Counted from the first letter of the stretch, positions 8,292 to 17,308 are shown. The stretch is DNA of 64,000 bases from Pseudofrankia saprophytica (GCF_000235425.2 NZ_KI912266.1:5453217-5517216); one strand, 5' to 3'. The notes: generated by a model not told the origin, from the sequence alone. Program-made: numbers and translations.

Positions 8292-8353
8292 TCGCACATG
8301 ACGACGGCCGCCGTGCCAGGAGGTGGAGGACCACGTCCGCGGCGCGGGCGGCG

Positions 8354-8397
8354 CCGCTGGCGGGGCGCGCCGGGTCAGTCGCGCGCCCCGCCAGCGG
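8354..8397. terminator. 17-bp perfect stem between convergent genes
   Basis: The arms 8354-8370 and 8381-8397 pair perfectly around a 10-nt loop. The site is placed between the CMD-like gene (+) and the permease (-) and can serve both strands. Confidence 0.8.
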
Positions 8398-8414
8398 GAT
8401 TGGGGGTACAGGGG

Positions 8415-10070
8415 TCAGCCCGCGGCGGCCGACGCCTCCGGTGCCGGCGCGGTCCCGCTGTCCTTGTCCTTCTTGCTGGGCTGCTGGGGCACGCCGTGGA
8501 CGCGCTCCAGCTCGATCTCGTCGGCGTCCGGTTCCCGTGGCGCCGGCTTGGTCAGGGCGAAGACGACGCAGATGGCGGCCAGGAGCAGGTAGCCCAGCGC
8601 GACCTGGCCGTTGGCGTCCCACTCGACCTTCTCGCCATGAATCAGGCCGATGAACGAGAGCACCGCGCCGATGGCCGAGAAGATCGCCGCCGAAATGAAT
8701 CGTTTGTCGATGATGAAGGCGACGATCGAGCCCAGCACGAGGCCGGCCAGGATCGCCCCCTCACCGAAGATCATCAATCCCTTGTAGATGACTCCCGCCT
8801 GGTTGATCTTGTCGTAGCCCACCTGGGTCGCGCTGGTGCCGGCGGCCGACAGCACGTTGTCCATCAGGCCGACCGCCCACGAGGCGATGTTGGGCAAGAG
8901 GGCCGCGACCACCGCCGGCGCGTGTGCCCGGGGCGAGACCTGGAAGGCCTGGGCGCCGATGAGCAGGCCGATGTAGAGCAGGATCGGCACGATCGCCGGC
9001 AACGGGAGAATCGAGCCGAGGAGACTGAACAGGCTGAAGAAGCACAGGACCGCGATCATCACGCCGGTGGCCAGCGAATAGCCGGTGCGGCCGCCGGCGC
9101 CCTTCCAGCCGGGGTGGCCGATGTAGACGGCGGGCGGGAACGGCGAGCCCAGGCAGGAGCCGATCACGGCGCCGAAGCCGTCGGCCAGCAGGACCGCGCG
9201 CAGGTTGTAGTTGTCACCGGCCGAGGCGGCGCTCTCCACGTTGGTCATCGCCTCGGTGAAGTTGTAGACGCCCAGGGGAATGGCGGTCGCCAGCAGCGGC
9301 GAGAGGTCCTTCAACCCGGAGAACAGCATGTCGAACCGGAAGTCGGGCACGGCCAGCGCGATGTCCTTGGCCGCCGAGGTCACGTCCGGGGTGTCCATGA
9401 AGCCGCCGATCCAGCCGATCGCCGTGCCCACCAGCAGCGCGACAGCCCCGATCGGCAGGTTCCAGGGCAGCTTGATGTCGGTGAGCAGCCCGACGATGAG
9501 CAGGGCGAAGACGGGCAGCGCGATCCAGGCCGCCTCCCACATCTGCCCGACCGGCCGCATCGAGATGAACGCGACCGAGATACCGGCCAGGGTGCCGAGC
9601 ATTGCCGCCCGAGGCGCGTAGCGGCGGATCGTCGGGCCGACGAACGCGCCGAGCATGACGATCACGCCGATGATGAAGGCCCACGCCATGCCGGCTTCCC
9701 AGGCCTTGAACGGGTCCTTCGTCTTCAGGTAGATCGGCAGCATGATGACGAACGTGACGATGAACATGTGCGGCACGCTGGGCCCGTACGGCATCGCCGT
9801 GACGTCCGACCGGTTTTCTTTGATCGCGAGCCGGCGGGCCAGATAGGTGTAGTACAGATTTCCGAGGATCAGTGCGATCCCGAGTGCGGGCAGAATCGTG
9901 CCGAGCACATCACCCTTGGGAATCGCGATTACGCCGATGCACAGCCCCGTCAGTACCAGGACGTTGACCAGGACGTTGATACCGAGACCGAAGAAGGCGT
10001 TGAGGTCCCCCCGGACCCACAGCGGCGGACCGGCGGTGGCTGTGCCGCCCGTCCCTGGAAACTTCACCAT
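8415..10070 (-). CDS. NCS2-type (xanthine/uracil) permease-like membrane protein
   Basis: This 551-residue protein has about 12-14 hydrophobic helices. It begins WVRGDLNAFFGLGINVLVNVLVLTG and has NRSDVTAMPYGPSVPHMFIVTFVIMLPIYL, TNVESAASAGDNYNLRAVLLADGFGAVIGSCLGSPFPPAVYIGHPGWKGAGGRTGYSLATG, and a charged C-terminal tail. The ESA-AG-NY plus GS..P layout matches the NCS2/azaguanine-like transporter superfamily, which moves nucleobases or related compounds with protons. The start is supported by GAGGAG 8-13 nt upstream of ATG 10070. It follows the cysteine hydrolase (10195-10896) on the same strand, so the pair probably imports and hydrolyses a nitrogen compound. Substrate not determinable. Confidence 0.85.
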   Translation of the reverse strand: MVKFPGTGGTATAGPPLWVRGDLNAFFGLGINVLVNVLVLTGLCIGVIAIPKGDVLGTILPALGIALILGNLYYTYLARRLAIKENRSDVTAMPYGPSVPHMFIVTFVIMLPIYLKTKDPFKAWEAGMAWAFIIGVIVMLGAFVGPTIRRYAPRAAMLGTLAGISVAFISMRPVGQMWEAAWIALPVFALLIVGLLTDIKLPWNLPIGAVALLVGTAIGWIGGFMDTPDVTSAAKDIALAVPDFRFDMLFSGLKDLSPLLATAIPLGVYNFTEAMTNVESAASAGDNYNLRAVLLADGFGAVIGSCLGSPFPPAVYIGHPGWKGAGGRTGYSLATGVMIAVLCFFSLFSLLGSILPLPAIVPILLYIGLLIGAQAFQVSPRAHAPAVVAALLPNIASWAVGLMDNVLSAAGTSATQVGYDKINQAGVIYKGLMIFGEGAILAGLVLGSIVAFIIDKRFISAAIFSAIGAVLSFIGLIHGEKVEWDANGQVALGYLLLAAICVVFALTKPAPREPDADEIELERVHGVPQQPSKKDKDSGTAPAPEASAAAG

Positions 10071-10194
10071 GGCAGACTCCTCAATGACGGGTGGGCACAG
10101 CCGCGGCGCGGCTGCCCGGGTGCTGGCCGCGGACGCGGCCGGTCATAATCCGCCCGGCGCGCGGCGGCCGGATTCCTGAACTACCGGCCGGTGG

Positions 10195-10896
10195 TCACTG
10201 GGCCGCGGACGCCGCCGAGAGGGGCGCGAGCGCGTCGATGAACGCGGCCGACGGCGCGACCCAGCCGAAGATTCCGCCCTGCGCGGCGATCATCTCGAGG
10301 GCGACCCGCTGGAACTCCGGGAAGTAGCTGCCGACGCAGTCGGACAGGACCAGGCACTCGTACCCGCGGTCGTTGGCCTCCCGGACCGTCGTGTGCACGC
10401 ACACCTCGGTCGTGACCCCGGTGACGACGAGGCTCTTTATGCCCTTCTCGGCCAGGATCTCGCCGAACGACGTGGCGTAGAAGGCACCCTTGCCGGGCTT
10501 GTCGATGACGATCTCACCCTCGATCGGCGCGAGTTCGTCGATGATGTCCTGGCCGTACTCGCCGCGAATGAGAATTCGCCCCTTCGGGCCGACGTCGCCG
10601 ATTTTCAGGGCCGCGTTCCCCCGGTTCAGCTTGGCCGGGGGCAGGTCCGAGAGATCCGGCTTGTGGCCTTCCCGGGTGTGTATGACGGTCAGGCCGGCGG
10701 CACGGGCGGCGGCGAAGACCGCCGTCAGTGGCTCGATGGTGCTCCGCAGCTGGGACACGTCGTTGCCGAGGCTTTCACCGAAGCCGCCCGGCTCCATGAA
10801 GTCACGCTGCATGTCGATGACGACGAGGGCCGTCGTGGCTGGATCAAAGGTGAAGTCGTATGGACGGGCCGAAACGGTGAGTGGTGCGCTCGTCAT
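10195..10896 (-). CDS. Isochorismatase-family cysteine hydrolase
   Basis: This 233-residue protein has the catalytic triad of the family: Asp28 in [11 protein letters not shown], a Lys in the [14 protein letters not shown] segment, and Cys166 in [18 protein letters not shown] with the cis-peptide GVTTE just before it. Family members hydrolyse amides such as biuret, N-carbamoylsarcosine, ureidoacrylate or nicotinamide. The neighbouring NCS2-type permease points to a nitrogen-rich heterocycle or urea derivative rather than isochorismate. ATG 10896 is chosen because family similarity starts there and AGGA lies 9-12 nt upstream. The long leader upstream carries two GTATAC boxes. Confidence 0.88.
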   Translation of the reverse strand: MTSAPLTVSARPYDFTFDPATTALVVIDMQRDFMEPGGFGESLGNDVSQLRSTIEPLTAVFAAARAAGLTVIHTREGHKPDLSDLPPAKLNRGNAALKIGDVGPKGRILIRGEYGQDIIDELAPIEGEIVIDKPGKGAFYATSFGEILAEKGIKSLVVTGVTTEVCVHTTVREANDRGYECLVLSDCVGSYFPEFQRVALEMIAAQGGIFGWVAPSAAFIDALAPLSAASAAQ

Positions 10897-11414
10897 GCCA
10901 GAGTCCTGTCGTCGGCGGAGACGGGGACGGTATGCGGTGACCGGGAAAACCAAACCGGTTGGTGTGGTCGTCGGAGCACCTCGCGGATCACCGCGCAGGA
11001 CGGGAGCGGCCCCAGGGCTGGGGGGCGAGCCGGCCGGGATGCCCGGATCCGGAGGCCTGCACGTGCGATTCGGTCGGGATTTTGGTCTTGATACCGCGGG
11101 CGCTAGCTGCCTTCGACGACTGTCGGGCCGTTCGGTTTCGGGGCGCGTGTCGCTGTGTAACGCAGCGGTAAATGACGTATACAATCGCGTATCCGGCGTC
11201 GTATACAGATCTCCTTGCTGGCGACGCTAGCGACACCAAGTAGTCGGTTCATCACCATCAGCCAGACCGTCGACTCGTTCGCCAGTGAACGGCGCGATCG
11301 TTGCGGGCCGGCCGACCAAGATCCGGTACGGTTACTCGCCTGGGCCGCTTTGCCGCTTTCAACCCCTATGACGCCCCTTGCTACGTTGAGGGCCCCCTGG
11401 GGAGAGGTTGAGGC
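10897..11414. promoter_or_regulatory. 518-bp divergent intergenic region with paired GTATAC boxes
   Basis: This gap lies between the cysteine hydrolase (-) and the sulfotransferase (+). GTATAC occurs at 11177-11182 and 11201-11206, each preceded by CG or AC and 24 bp apart, in a locally AT-rich stretch. These palindromic hexamers resemble TetR-type half-sites or -10 elements. A small minus-strand frame at 10988-11239 shows no family features and is not called. Nothing else is recognisable in the gap. Confidence 0.4.
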
Positions 11415-12596
11415 GTGCACGCAAACGAGCTGCTCACAGCGGCTGTAGACAGCACCGGGCTGTCCGACTTCGGCGACGACGAGATCTTCGGCGGGGACGG
11501 GTGGCGGGACGGCCTTGCCCGGCTGATCGACGATCTTCCCGGAGCACGGTTCAACGAGCTGGGGCACCTGGCCCTGGGGATCGAGATGGGCGCCTACCTC
11601 AGCCGCCGGCTGCGGATCGTGGACTACCACCGCGCCAACCCACAGATCCGGGACCGCGACATCACCCCGCCGGTGATCATCGTGGGACAGGCCCGCACCG
11701 GCACCACGCTGCTGCATGACGCCCTCGCCCAGGACAGCGCGCATCGGGTGCCGATGACCTGGGAGGTCGAGCAGCCGGTGCCGCCGCCGCGGACCGAGAC
11801 CTACGAGACCGACCCCCGCATCACCGAGGCCGAAGAGCTCTACGCCGTCACCGACACGCTCATCCCGGGCTTCCGCACGATCCACCAGATCGGCGGACGG
11901 CTCGCGCAGGAATGCGGCCGGATCATGGGTACCGCGTTCATCAGCACGATCTTCCCCTACCAGTACCACGTGCCCGGATACATGCACTGGTGGCTGCACG
12001 ACGCCGTCAGGGACGGCCACATCGCCGGCGCGTACGTCTGGCACCGGCGTTTTCTCGAGGTGCTGCAGAGCGAGCACCGCGGCCAGCGCTGGCTGATCAA
12101 ATGGCCGTCGCACATCTGGACGCTGCCGCAGCTGATGGCGCAGTACCCGAACGCGCTGCTCGTGCAGACCCACCGCGACGTGGCGAGGCTGGTCGCCTCC
12201 AACACCAGCCTGTCCGCCGCGCTGCGCAGCCTGCACTCCGACCAGGTCGACCGGGAGGAGACCGCGGCGCTGTTCGCCGAACTGCTCGTCGACGGGGTGG
12301 AACGCTCCCTGGACGCCCGGCTCGACGGGACCGTGCCGGCCGACCAGGTCATCGACATCCAGTTCGCCGACCTCATGGCCGACCCGATGGCGACCGTGCG
12401 GGCGATCTACGACCGCTTCGGCTTCGAGCTGAGCCCCCAGACCGAGGCCCGGATGGCCACATTCATCCAGGGCAACAAGCGGGAGACGAGCGGGCACCGT
12501 TACGCCTTCGCCGACACCGGCCTGGACCTCGCTGACGTCCGGGCCCGCACAGCCCGGTACACCAAGTACTTCAAGGTCGCCGAGGAGGACGTGTAG
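11415..12596 (+). CDS. Sulfotransferase family protein
   Basis: This 393-residue protein transfers, by family, sulfuryl groups from PAPS to a hydroxyl of a small molecule or lipid. The 5'-phosphosulfate-binding loop is GQARTGTTLLHDALAQD (about residues 95-111), and the 3'-phosphate-binding part is the later QTHRDVARLVASNTSL. WLIKWPSHIWTLPQL precedes it, as in the large actinobacterial group with an N-terminal helical segment (LTAAVDSTGLSDFGDD). The GTG start at 11415 has GAGAGG 7-12 nt upstream. A second family member with the same N-terminal layout is at 49737-50879. Acceptor unknown. Confidence 0.9.
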   Translation: MHANELLTAAVDSTGLSDFGDDEIFGGDGWRDGLARLIDDLPGARFNELGHLALGIEMGAYLSRRLRIVDYHRANPQIRDRDITPPVIIVGQARTGTTLLHDALAQDSAHRVPMTWEVEQPVPPPRTETYETDPRITEAEELYAVTDTLIPGFRTIHQIGGRLAQECGRIMGTAFISTIFPYQYHVPGYMHWWLHDAVRDGHIAGAYVWHRRFLEVLQSEHRGQRWLIKWPSHIWTLPQLMAQYPNALLVQTHRDVARLVASNTSLSAALRSLHSDQVDREETAALFAELLVDGVERSLDARLDGTVPADQVIDIQFADLMADPMATVRAIYDRFGFELSPQTEARMATFIQGNKRETSGHRYAFADTGLDLADVRARTARYTKYFKVAEEDV

Positions 12597-12637
12597 CCGA
12601 CGGAGTTAGCTGGACCCCTCCGCATCATTGGCCAGAG

Positions 12638-12667
12638 GATCACGCCAGATCACGCCAGATCACGCGA
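12638..12667. repeat. Three 10-bp direct repeats upstream of the serine hydrolase
   Basis: GATCACGCCA occurs at 12638 and 12648, with GATCACGCGA at 12658. The array sits 23-52 nt before the start of the gene at 12690, so it could be a spaced operator or simply a slippage product. Confidence 0.6.
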
Positions 12668-12689
12668 GACCGGGCTAGAGGAAGGGGCG

Positions 12690-14069
12690 ATGGCCTTGCC
12701 GTCCGAGGAGCTGTTGCCGAGTACACGCCGCGCGCTGCTGCACCGGCTGGCCGTCGGGCAGGCGGAGGGGCGCACGCCCTCGCTGGTCGGCGCGGTCGTG
12801 CGCGGCGGCCGACTCGTCTGGACCGACGGCCGGAGCATGATCGACGGGCACAGCCCGGACGCCGACGTCCAGTACCGGATCGGCTCGATCACGAAGACCT
12901 TCGTCGCGGTGCAGGTCATGCGCTTGCGTGACGAGGGCGTGCTGGACCTGGCGGACCCGCTGGACCGTCACCTTCCCGGCACCACGGCCGGGTCGCTGAC
13001 GATCGCCCAGCTGCTCGGCCACACCTCTGGCCTCGCGTCCGAGACCCCGGGCCCCTGGTGGGAACGCACCCCGGGATCGCTGCGGCCACAGCTTGGTGAC
13101 GTGCTCGGCCAGCCGGCGGTACGCCACCCGGCGGGCCGCCGGTTCCACTACTCGAACCCCGGGTTCGCACTGCTCGGCGCGCTGGTCAGCCGGCTGCGCG
13201 GACAGCCGTGGGGCGAGGCGCTGCGCCAGGAGGTGCTGGCGCCTCTCGACCTCACCCGGACCGCACCGTCACCTCAGGCCCCGCACGCCGGCGGCTTCGC
13301 GGTGCACCCGTGGGCCGACGTGATGCTGCCCGAGCCGTTGGAGGACACCGGGGTGATGGCGCCCGCGGGTCAGCTCTGGTCGACCGCCGCCGACCTCTCC
13401 CGCTGGGCGGCGTTCCTGGCCCGGGGGGCCGGCGGTGTCCTGGGCGCCGGCACCCTCGCCGAGATGCGCCGGCCCGCGTCGGAACCGGACGAGGCCGACG
13501 ACTGGACCGGCTCGTACGGGCTCGGCCTGGAACTGCGACGGCAGGACGGCCAGGTGCTCTACGGCCACACCGGCTCGATGCCGGGATTCCTCGCGGCGCT
13601 CTGGGTGAGCGAACGAGACGACGTCGCCGCCGTCGTCCTGGCGAACGCCACCTCCGGACCGGCGGTCCCGCTGATCGCCGCCGACCTGATCCAGATCGTG
13701 GCCGAGCACGAACCGCGCATCCCGGACCCGTGGCGCCCGCTGCCGACCCCCGATCCAGAGCTGCTGGCGCTCACCGGCCTGTGGCACTGGGGACCGGCAC
13801 CGCACCTGCTGCACCTGCGCGCCGACCGCGGGCTGGAACTCGTCCCGTATGGCGCGACCGGCCGCGGTGCCCGCTTCCGGGCTGAGGCGAACGGCACCTG
13901 GACCGGCCTCGACGGCTACTACGCGGGCGAGACGCTGCGTGTCGTCCGGGCGCCCGACGGCACCGCCAGACACCTGGACATCGGCAGCTTCGTGTTCACC
14001 CGCACGCCGTACGACCCGACCACCGACCTCCCCGGCGGCCTCGCCCCACAAGGCTGGCAGACCTACTGA
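12690..14069 (+). CDS. Serine hydrolase, beta-lactamase/penicillin-binding-protein class C fold
   Basis: This 459-residue protein has the three motifs of the class C beta-lactamase/DD-peptidase family: Ser66-x-x-Lys69 in GSITKTF, Tyr154-Ser-Asn156 in FHYSNPGFALLGALV, and His293-Thr-Gly in YGHTGSMPGF. A C-terminal extension of about 130 residues after the catalytic domain resembles the DUF3471-like beta domains on esterase-type members. There is no signal peptide, so a cytoplasmic esterase or peptidase is as likely as a cell-wall enzyme. The start has GAGGAAGGGGCG upstream. It is co-directional with the sulfotransferase 93 nt before it. Confidence 0.88.
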   Translation: MALPSEELLPSTRRALLHRLAVGQAEGRTPSLVGAVVRGGRLVWTDGRSMIDGHSPDADVQYRIGSITKTFVAVQVMRLRDEGVLDLADPLDRHLPGTTAGSLTIAQLLGHTSGLASETPGPWWERTPGSLRPQLGDVLGQPAVRHPAGRRFHYSNPGFALLGALVSRLRGQPWGEALRQEVLAPLDLTRTAPSPQAPHAGGFAVHPWADVMLPEPLEDTGVMAPAGQLWSTAADLSRWAAFLARGAGGVLGAGTLAEMRRPASEPDEADDWTGSYGLGLELRRQDGQVLYGHTGSMPGFLAALWVSERDDVAAVVLANATSGPAVPLIAADLIQIVAEHEPRIPDPWRPLPTPDPELLALTGLWHWGPAPHLLHLRADRGLELVPYGATGRGARFRAEANGTWTGLDGYYAGETLRVVRAPDGTARHLDIGSFVFTRTPYDPTTDLPGGLAPQGWQTY

Positions 14070-14073
14070 CCCG

Positions 14074-14093
14074 CGCCGAGGCGCACCTCGGCG
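14074..14093. terminator. 8-bp stem, 4-nt loop terminator after serine hydrolase
   Basis: CGCCGAGG and CCTCGGCG pair perfectly around CGCA, 5 nt after the stop codon of the serine hydrolase. Confidence 0.7.
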
Positions 14094-14109
14094 TGGAAGA
14101 TCGCCAGCT

Positions 14110-14160
14110 CTGTACCGCGATCCGAACCTCGAGCCCGCCCCAGTTCGGATCCGGATACAG
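14110..14160. repeat. Imperfect long inverted repeat with GATCCGAAC core
   Basis: The arms 14110-14127 and 14143-14160 match except for three positions, one of which can form a G-U pair. It lies between the converging serine hydrolase and HIT genes. The core GATCCGAAC...GTTCGGATC is shared with the perfect 21-bp hairpin at 383-439, suggesting a dispersed hairpin family rather than chance. Confidence 0.65.
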
Positions 14161-14256
14161 AACCGCTGATCAGGCCCACGGTGCGACGATCTTGCCGGGC
14201 CAGCCTTCGCCGAGGCGGCGCCAGATCGTCGAGCCGCCGCTTCCGACCTCTGGGCG

Positions 14257-14730
14257 TCAGGAATCCGGGAGGTGGCCGGCCAGCAGGGTGGCGAGGCGGT
14301 CCATCTCGGCGGCGGGGACCCAGCGTCGCTCGGGTGCACGCAGCTGGGCGAACACGGCCGGACCGCGCTCGTCCGGGGAAAGGTCCGGGGCCCGCGGGAT
14401 GACGTGGACGTGCAGATGCTCGAAGCCCACCGCCTCGGAGAAGCAGGCGACGTAGATCTTCTGACAGTCGAGGGCCGCGGTGAGCGCGACGCTCAGCCGC
14501 CGGGTCACCAGTCCGAGCTCCGCCGCCTCCGCGGCGGTGAGGTCCGCCAGCGACAGGACGTGGCGACGGGCGACGACCACCAGCCAGCCGGGTATGGCCG
14601 ACGTGAACGCGTGTGCCACCCGCCAACCGTCACCGACAAGGATCCGCTCCCTGGGTGGGAGCGTCGCCGGCTCGGCCGCGTTCTGCGTGCAGGAAAAACA
14701 GCCGGCTCCGGGCGGCTTCCCGTCATCCAC
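14257..14730 (-). CDS. HIT-family nucleotide-binding hydrolase
   Basis: This 157-residue protein carries the histidine triad motif in GFEHLHVHVIPR near residues 110-120 and a typical HIT core before it (VGDGWRVAHAFTSAIPGWLVVVARRHVLSLADLT). Such proteins hydrolyse nucleoside phosphoramidates or dinucleoside polyphosphates. The N-terminus has Cys pairs (GCFSC) that in related HIT proteins bind zinc with a downstream His. The start codon is GTG at 14730. It is convergent with the serine hydrolase and not linked to an operon. Confidence 0.92.
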   Translation of the reverse strand: MDDGKPPGAGCFSCTQNAAEPATLPPRERILVGDGWRVAHAFTSAIPGWLVVVARRHVLSLADLTAAEAAELGLVTRRLSVALTAALDCQKIYVACFSEAVGFEHLHVHVIPRAPDLSPDERGPAVFAQLRAPERRWVPAAEMDRLATLLAGHLPDS

Positions 14731-14955
14731 AAGATCTACGCTAACGGGGCGGGCCGGACCGCAGCCGCGCGCTCAGCCTGTGCGACGTCACGGGGAATCC
14801 TGTCAGGCGTCAGGGGCGCGAAACGCTGCTGGTCGTGGCCGTGAGGTCTGACAGGACGTCCGGGATCCCCTGGCGCCTGCCACGGCGCGGGAGCGGAGTG
14901 ATCGGGGCGGCGTTCCGCGCGGCCGTTGCCCCGGGCAGACATTGCCTGAGGCAGC

Positions 14956-15946
14956 ACTAGACGAGTAATTCCGATCTCTGGTCAGTGGTCGTAGGCGATC
15001 AGGGAGCGGGTGACGGGCGCGGCGGTCTTGTTGTTGTGCCAGATCGCCGCGGCCATCGCCAGTAGGCGCTGGGCGACGCGGACCGCGACGCCCTCGAAGG
15101 TCCGCCCGCCGTGTTGTTCCAGGTCGAGTTGGCCCTTGAGGGTGTCGTTGACCGACTCGATGAGCTGGCGGACCTTCTTGAGCATCGGCTCGCCGTTGCG
15201 CGCCGTCTCGTCCTTGCGGTGCGGACGGAGCAGGTCGATGCGCTGCTCGGACAGTGCCGCCTCGAGGTCGTTCGAGGCGAACCCCTTGTCCGCGATCAGC
15301 AGGATCCGGTCTCGTTCGGCGATCAGGGCGGCGTCGTGGTCGAGCATCGCGGCGAGCACCTCCCGTTCGCCGATCTTCGGGTTGGCCAGTGCCCACAGGA
15401 CGGGCATGCCGGTCGGGGTGCAGACCAGGTAGAGCTTGAGGCCCCAGTAGAACCGGGAGTGCGACGCGCAGTAGCCGTAGCCGGCCCAGCCGGCCATCTC
15501 GGAGCGCTTCACGGTCGGCCGGGACATCCCGCACGGGACGGGGGTGGCGTCGGTGATCCAGTGGTTGTCGAACCAGAAGTCGCTGTCGACCGCGACCGCC
15601 CTGATCGCCTCCTTGACCAGCGGCAGCGCCGTCTTCAGACGCCGGTTGTAGCCGGACTGGCCCGGCAGATACGGGAACATCCCGGTCAGATGCCTGCGGG
15701 CGTAGCGCAGCCAGCGGGCCTCGGAGTGGTGGCCGAGCAGGGCCTGGGCGACCGCGAGGCAGACGAGTTCGGAGTCGCTCAGCGTGGGTGGCCGTCCGGT
15801 CCGTCGTCTCCCTCCGATCCGGTCGTCGATCTTCACATAGAGTGCGGTCAGGAGGGTTTCCAGGTCTTGCGTCACAACTCGATCTTGGAAACCCTCTCTC
15901 CATGCCCGACCACCGGTCACCCAGACTTCGGACTTACTCGTCTAGT
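14956..15946 (-). mobile_element. IS982-family insertion sequence, apparently complete
   Basis: The 991-bp element is bounded by inverted repeats starting ACTAGACGAGTAA (14956) and ending TTACTCGTCTAGT (15946). The match continues with TCCGA after one mismatch. It holds a single full-length transposase gene on the minus strand. No target-site duplication is visible in the flanks (GGCAGC on the left, CGGCCG on the right). The right end lies 28 bp from the stop codon of the MFS gene. It appears potentially mobile because the transposase is uninterrupted. Confidence 0.88.
14982..15875 (-). CDS. IS982-type transposase
   Basis: This transposase of 297 residues from GTG 15875 (similarity starts at TQDLETLLTALYVKIDD) has the IS982 pattern: the N-terminal helical LSDSELVCLAVAQALLGHHSEARWLRYARRHLTGMFPYLPGQSGYNRR, then WITDATPVPCG with the first catalytic Asp, LIADKGFAS with the second, and the later part with GEPMLKKVRQLIESVNDTLKGQLDLE holding the Glu. 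The frame is open to 15920 without frameshifts. The terminal repeats enclose only this gene. Confidence 0.92.
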   Translation of the reverse strand: MTQDLETLLTALYVKIDDRIGGRRRTGRPPTLSDSELVCLAVAQALLGHHSEARWLRYARRHLTGMFPYLPGQSGYNRRLKTALPLVKEAIRAVAVDSDFWFDNHWITDATPVPCGMSRPTVKRSEMAGWAGYGYCASHSRFYWGLKLYLVCTPTGMPVLWALANPKIGEREVLAAMLDHDAALIAERDRILLIADKGFASNDLEAALSEQRIDLLRPHRKDETARNGEPMLKKVRQLIESVNDTLKGQLDLEQHGGRTFEGVAVRVAQRLLAMAAAIWHNNKTAAPVTRSLIAYDH

Positions 15947-15974
15947 CGGCCGCCCTCGCCGGCGCTGGCCTGGC

Positions 15975-17276
15975 TCAGCCGGTGCCGCCGGCCAGGGCTG
16001 GGCGGATGGTCGCGCTTCGACGTGCACGTGCGGCGGCCGTCATGGCCGCGGCGACCAGCGCGAGCGCGACCCACGGCAGGGTCCCCGCCCCGGACCGCTC
16101 GAGCACGATGCCGCCGGTCAGCGAGCCGCCCGCGATACCGAGGTTGAACACGGTGGCCTGCACGGAGGTGGCGACGTCGGCCTTCTCGGCGCCGCAGGCG
16201 TTGACCACCGCCGCCTGCAGCAGCGTCGGCGCCGCGCCGTACGCCGCGCCCCAGACGGCGATGGAGACGAGCAGGACCGCCGGCGCGCGCCCGAACACTC
16301 CGAGCACGAGCATCGCGGCCGCGATGAGACCGAGTGCGACCAGCAGCATCGCGCTCGGGTGCCGGTCCACCAGCAGGCCGGCGGCCCACACTCCGAGGAC
16401 GGTCGCGCCGCCGAAGACGAACAGGGCCAGGCCGGTGTCGCCGAATCGCGACCACTCGGCCAGAGGCGCGATGTACGTGTACACCGCCTGGTGGCCCAGC
16501 AGCAGGAACAGGGTCACCGCGAACACGGGACGCAGGCCAGGAGTGACGAGGACCCGCCGCAACGGGAGGCGCGCTGTGGCCGGCTCCCCCGGGAAGTCAG
16601 GAACGCGCCGCAGCACCCAGACCACGAGAACCAGCGCCAGCGCGGCGAGCACGGCGAAGCTGGCACGCCAGCCGAGGATCGCGGCGAGTGCCGCGCCAGC
16701 CGGAATGCCCACCGCGGTCGCGACCGTGATGCCGGCGAGGACGACGGCGATCGCCCGGCCCTGGCGTTCGGCCGGAACCATCCTGGCGGCGTAGCCGGCG
16801 AGCATTCCCCAGCTCACGCCGCCCGCCGCGCCGGCCAGCAGCCGAGCGACGAAGGTGAGCGGATAGCTGCCAGACAGCGCGATGACAGCGTTGGAGAGCG
16901 CGAACGCAGCGAGCGCGCCAACCAGCACCGGACGGCGGCGAAAGCCCCGCAGGAGGGCGGCAAGCGGCACGGCCGCCAGGCACGAGGCGGCCGCATAGCC
17001 GCTGACCAGGAACCCGACGCTGGATCGGGACACGTGCAGGTCCGCGCTCACGCTGGTCAGCAGCCCGGCCGGCAGCAGCTCGGTCACCACGGCGGTGAAG
17101 GCCGTCGCCGTGAGCGCGAGCAGCCCGGACCAGGGAAGCCCGGCCGGCCGGGGCGCCAGCTCCCCCGGCCGGACCGGCAGCTCCCCCGGCCGTGGCGTCT
17201 GTCTGGCCTCAGGCCCGCCGCCGGCCGGCGACGTCCCACTCGCCGGCAGGGCCTCAGATGCCTCGAACATGGACAT
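15975..17276 (-). CDS. MFS transporter, drug/sugar efflux type (AraJ-like)
   Basis: This 433-residue protein has 12 predicted helices after a proline-rich cytoplasmic N-terminus of about 45 residues. MFS features are visible: the loop after helix 2 (LAALLRGFRRRPVLVGA), RLLAGAAGGVSWGMLAGYAARMVPAERQGRA between helices 4 and 5, and the sixth helix GIPAGAALAAILGWRASF. This is the DHA1 arabinose-efflux/chloramphenicol-export type. It is divergent from a MerR-family regulator (17410), a common arrangement for an inducible efflux pump. An IS982 element sits just after its stop codon but does not disturb the gene. Confidence 0.9.
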   Translation of the reverse strand: MSMFEASEALPASGTSPAGGGPEARQTPRPGELPVRPGELAPRPAGLPWSGLLALTATAFTAVVTELLPAGLLTSVSADLHVSRSSVGFLVSGYAAASCLAAVPLAALLRGFRRRPVLVGALAAFALSNAVIALSGSYPLTFVARLLAGAAGGVSWGMLAGYAARMVPAERQGRAIAVVLAGITVATAVGIPAGAALAAILGWRASFAVLAALALVLVVWVLRRVPDFPGEPATARLPLRRVLVTPGLRPVFAVTLFLLLGHQAVYTYIAPLAEWSRFGDTGLALFVFGGATVLGVWAAGLLVDRHPSAMLLVALGLIAAAMLVLGVFGRAPAVLLVSIAVWGAAYGAAPTLLQAAVVNACGAEKADVATSVQATVFNLGIAGGSLTGGIVLERSGAGTLPWVALALVAAAMTAAARARRSATIRPALAGGTG

Positions 17277-17294
17277 GCAACGATGCTCAAACGT

Positions 17295-17308
17295 TCACAT
17301 CAATGTGA
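17295..17308. promoter_or_regulatory. TCACATCAATGTGA dyad in MFS/MerR intergenic region
   Basis: Perfect 6-bp arms (TCACAT and ATGTGA) flank two central bases, 19 nt upstream of the MFS start. MerR proteins bind such dyads between spaced promoter elements, so this is a candidate operator for the MerR gene product. Confidence 0.45.

Noticed and set aside
10988-11239. Small minus-strand ORF upstream of the cysteine hydrolase
   Set aside because: No ribosome binding site or family features; overlaps likely regulatory boxes.
11103-12497. 464-codon minus-strand frame opposite the first sulfotransferase
   Set aside because: Antisense shadow with no domain; the sulfotransferase P-loop is clear on the plus strand.
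14948-15954. Target-site duplication of the IS982 element
   Set aside because: Flanking bases do not match for any length from 3 to 9.
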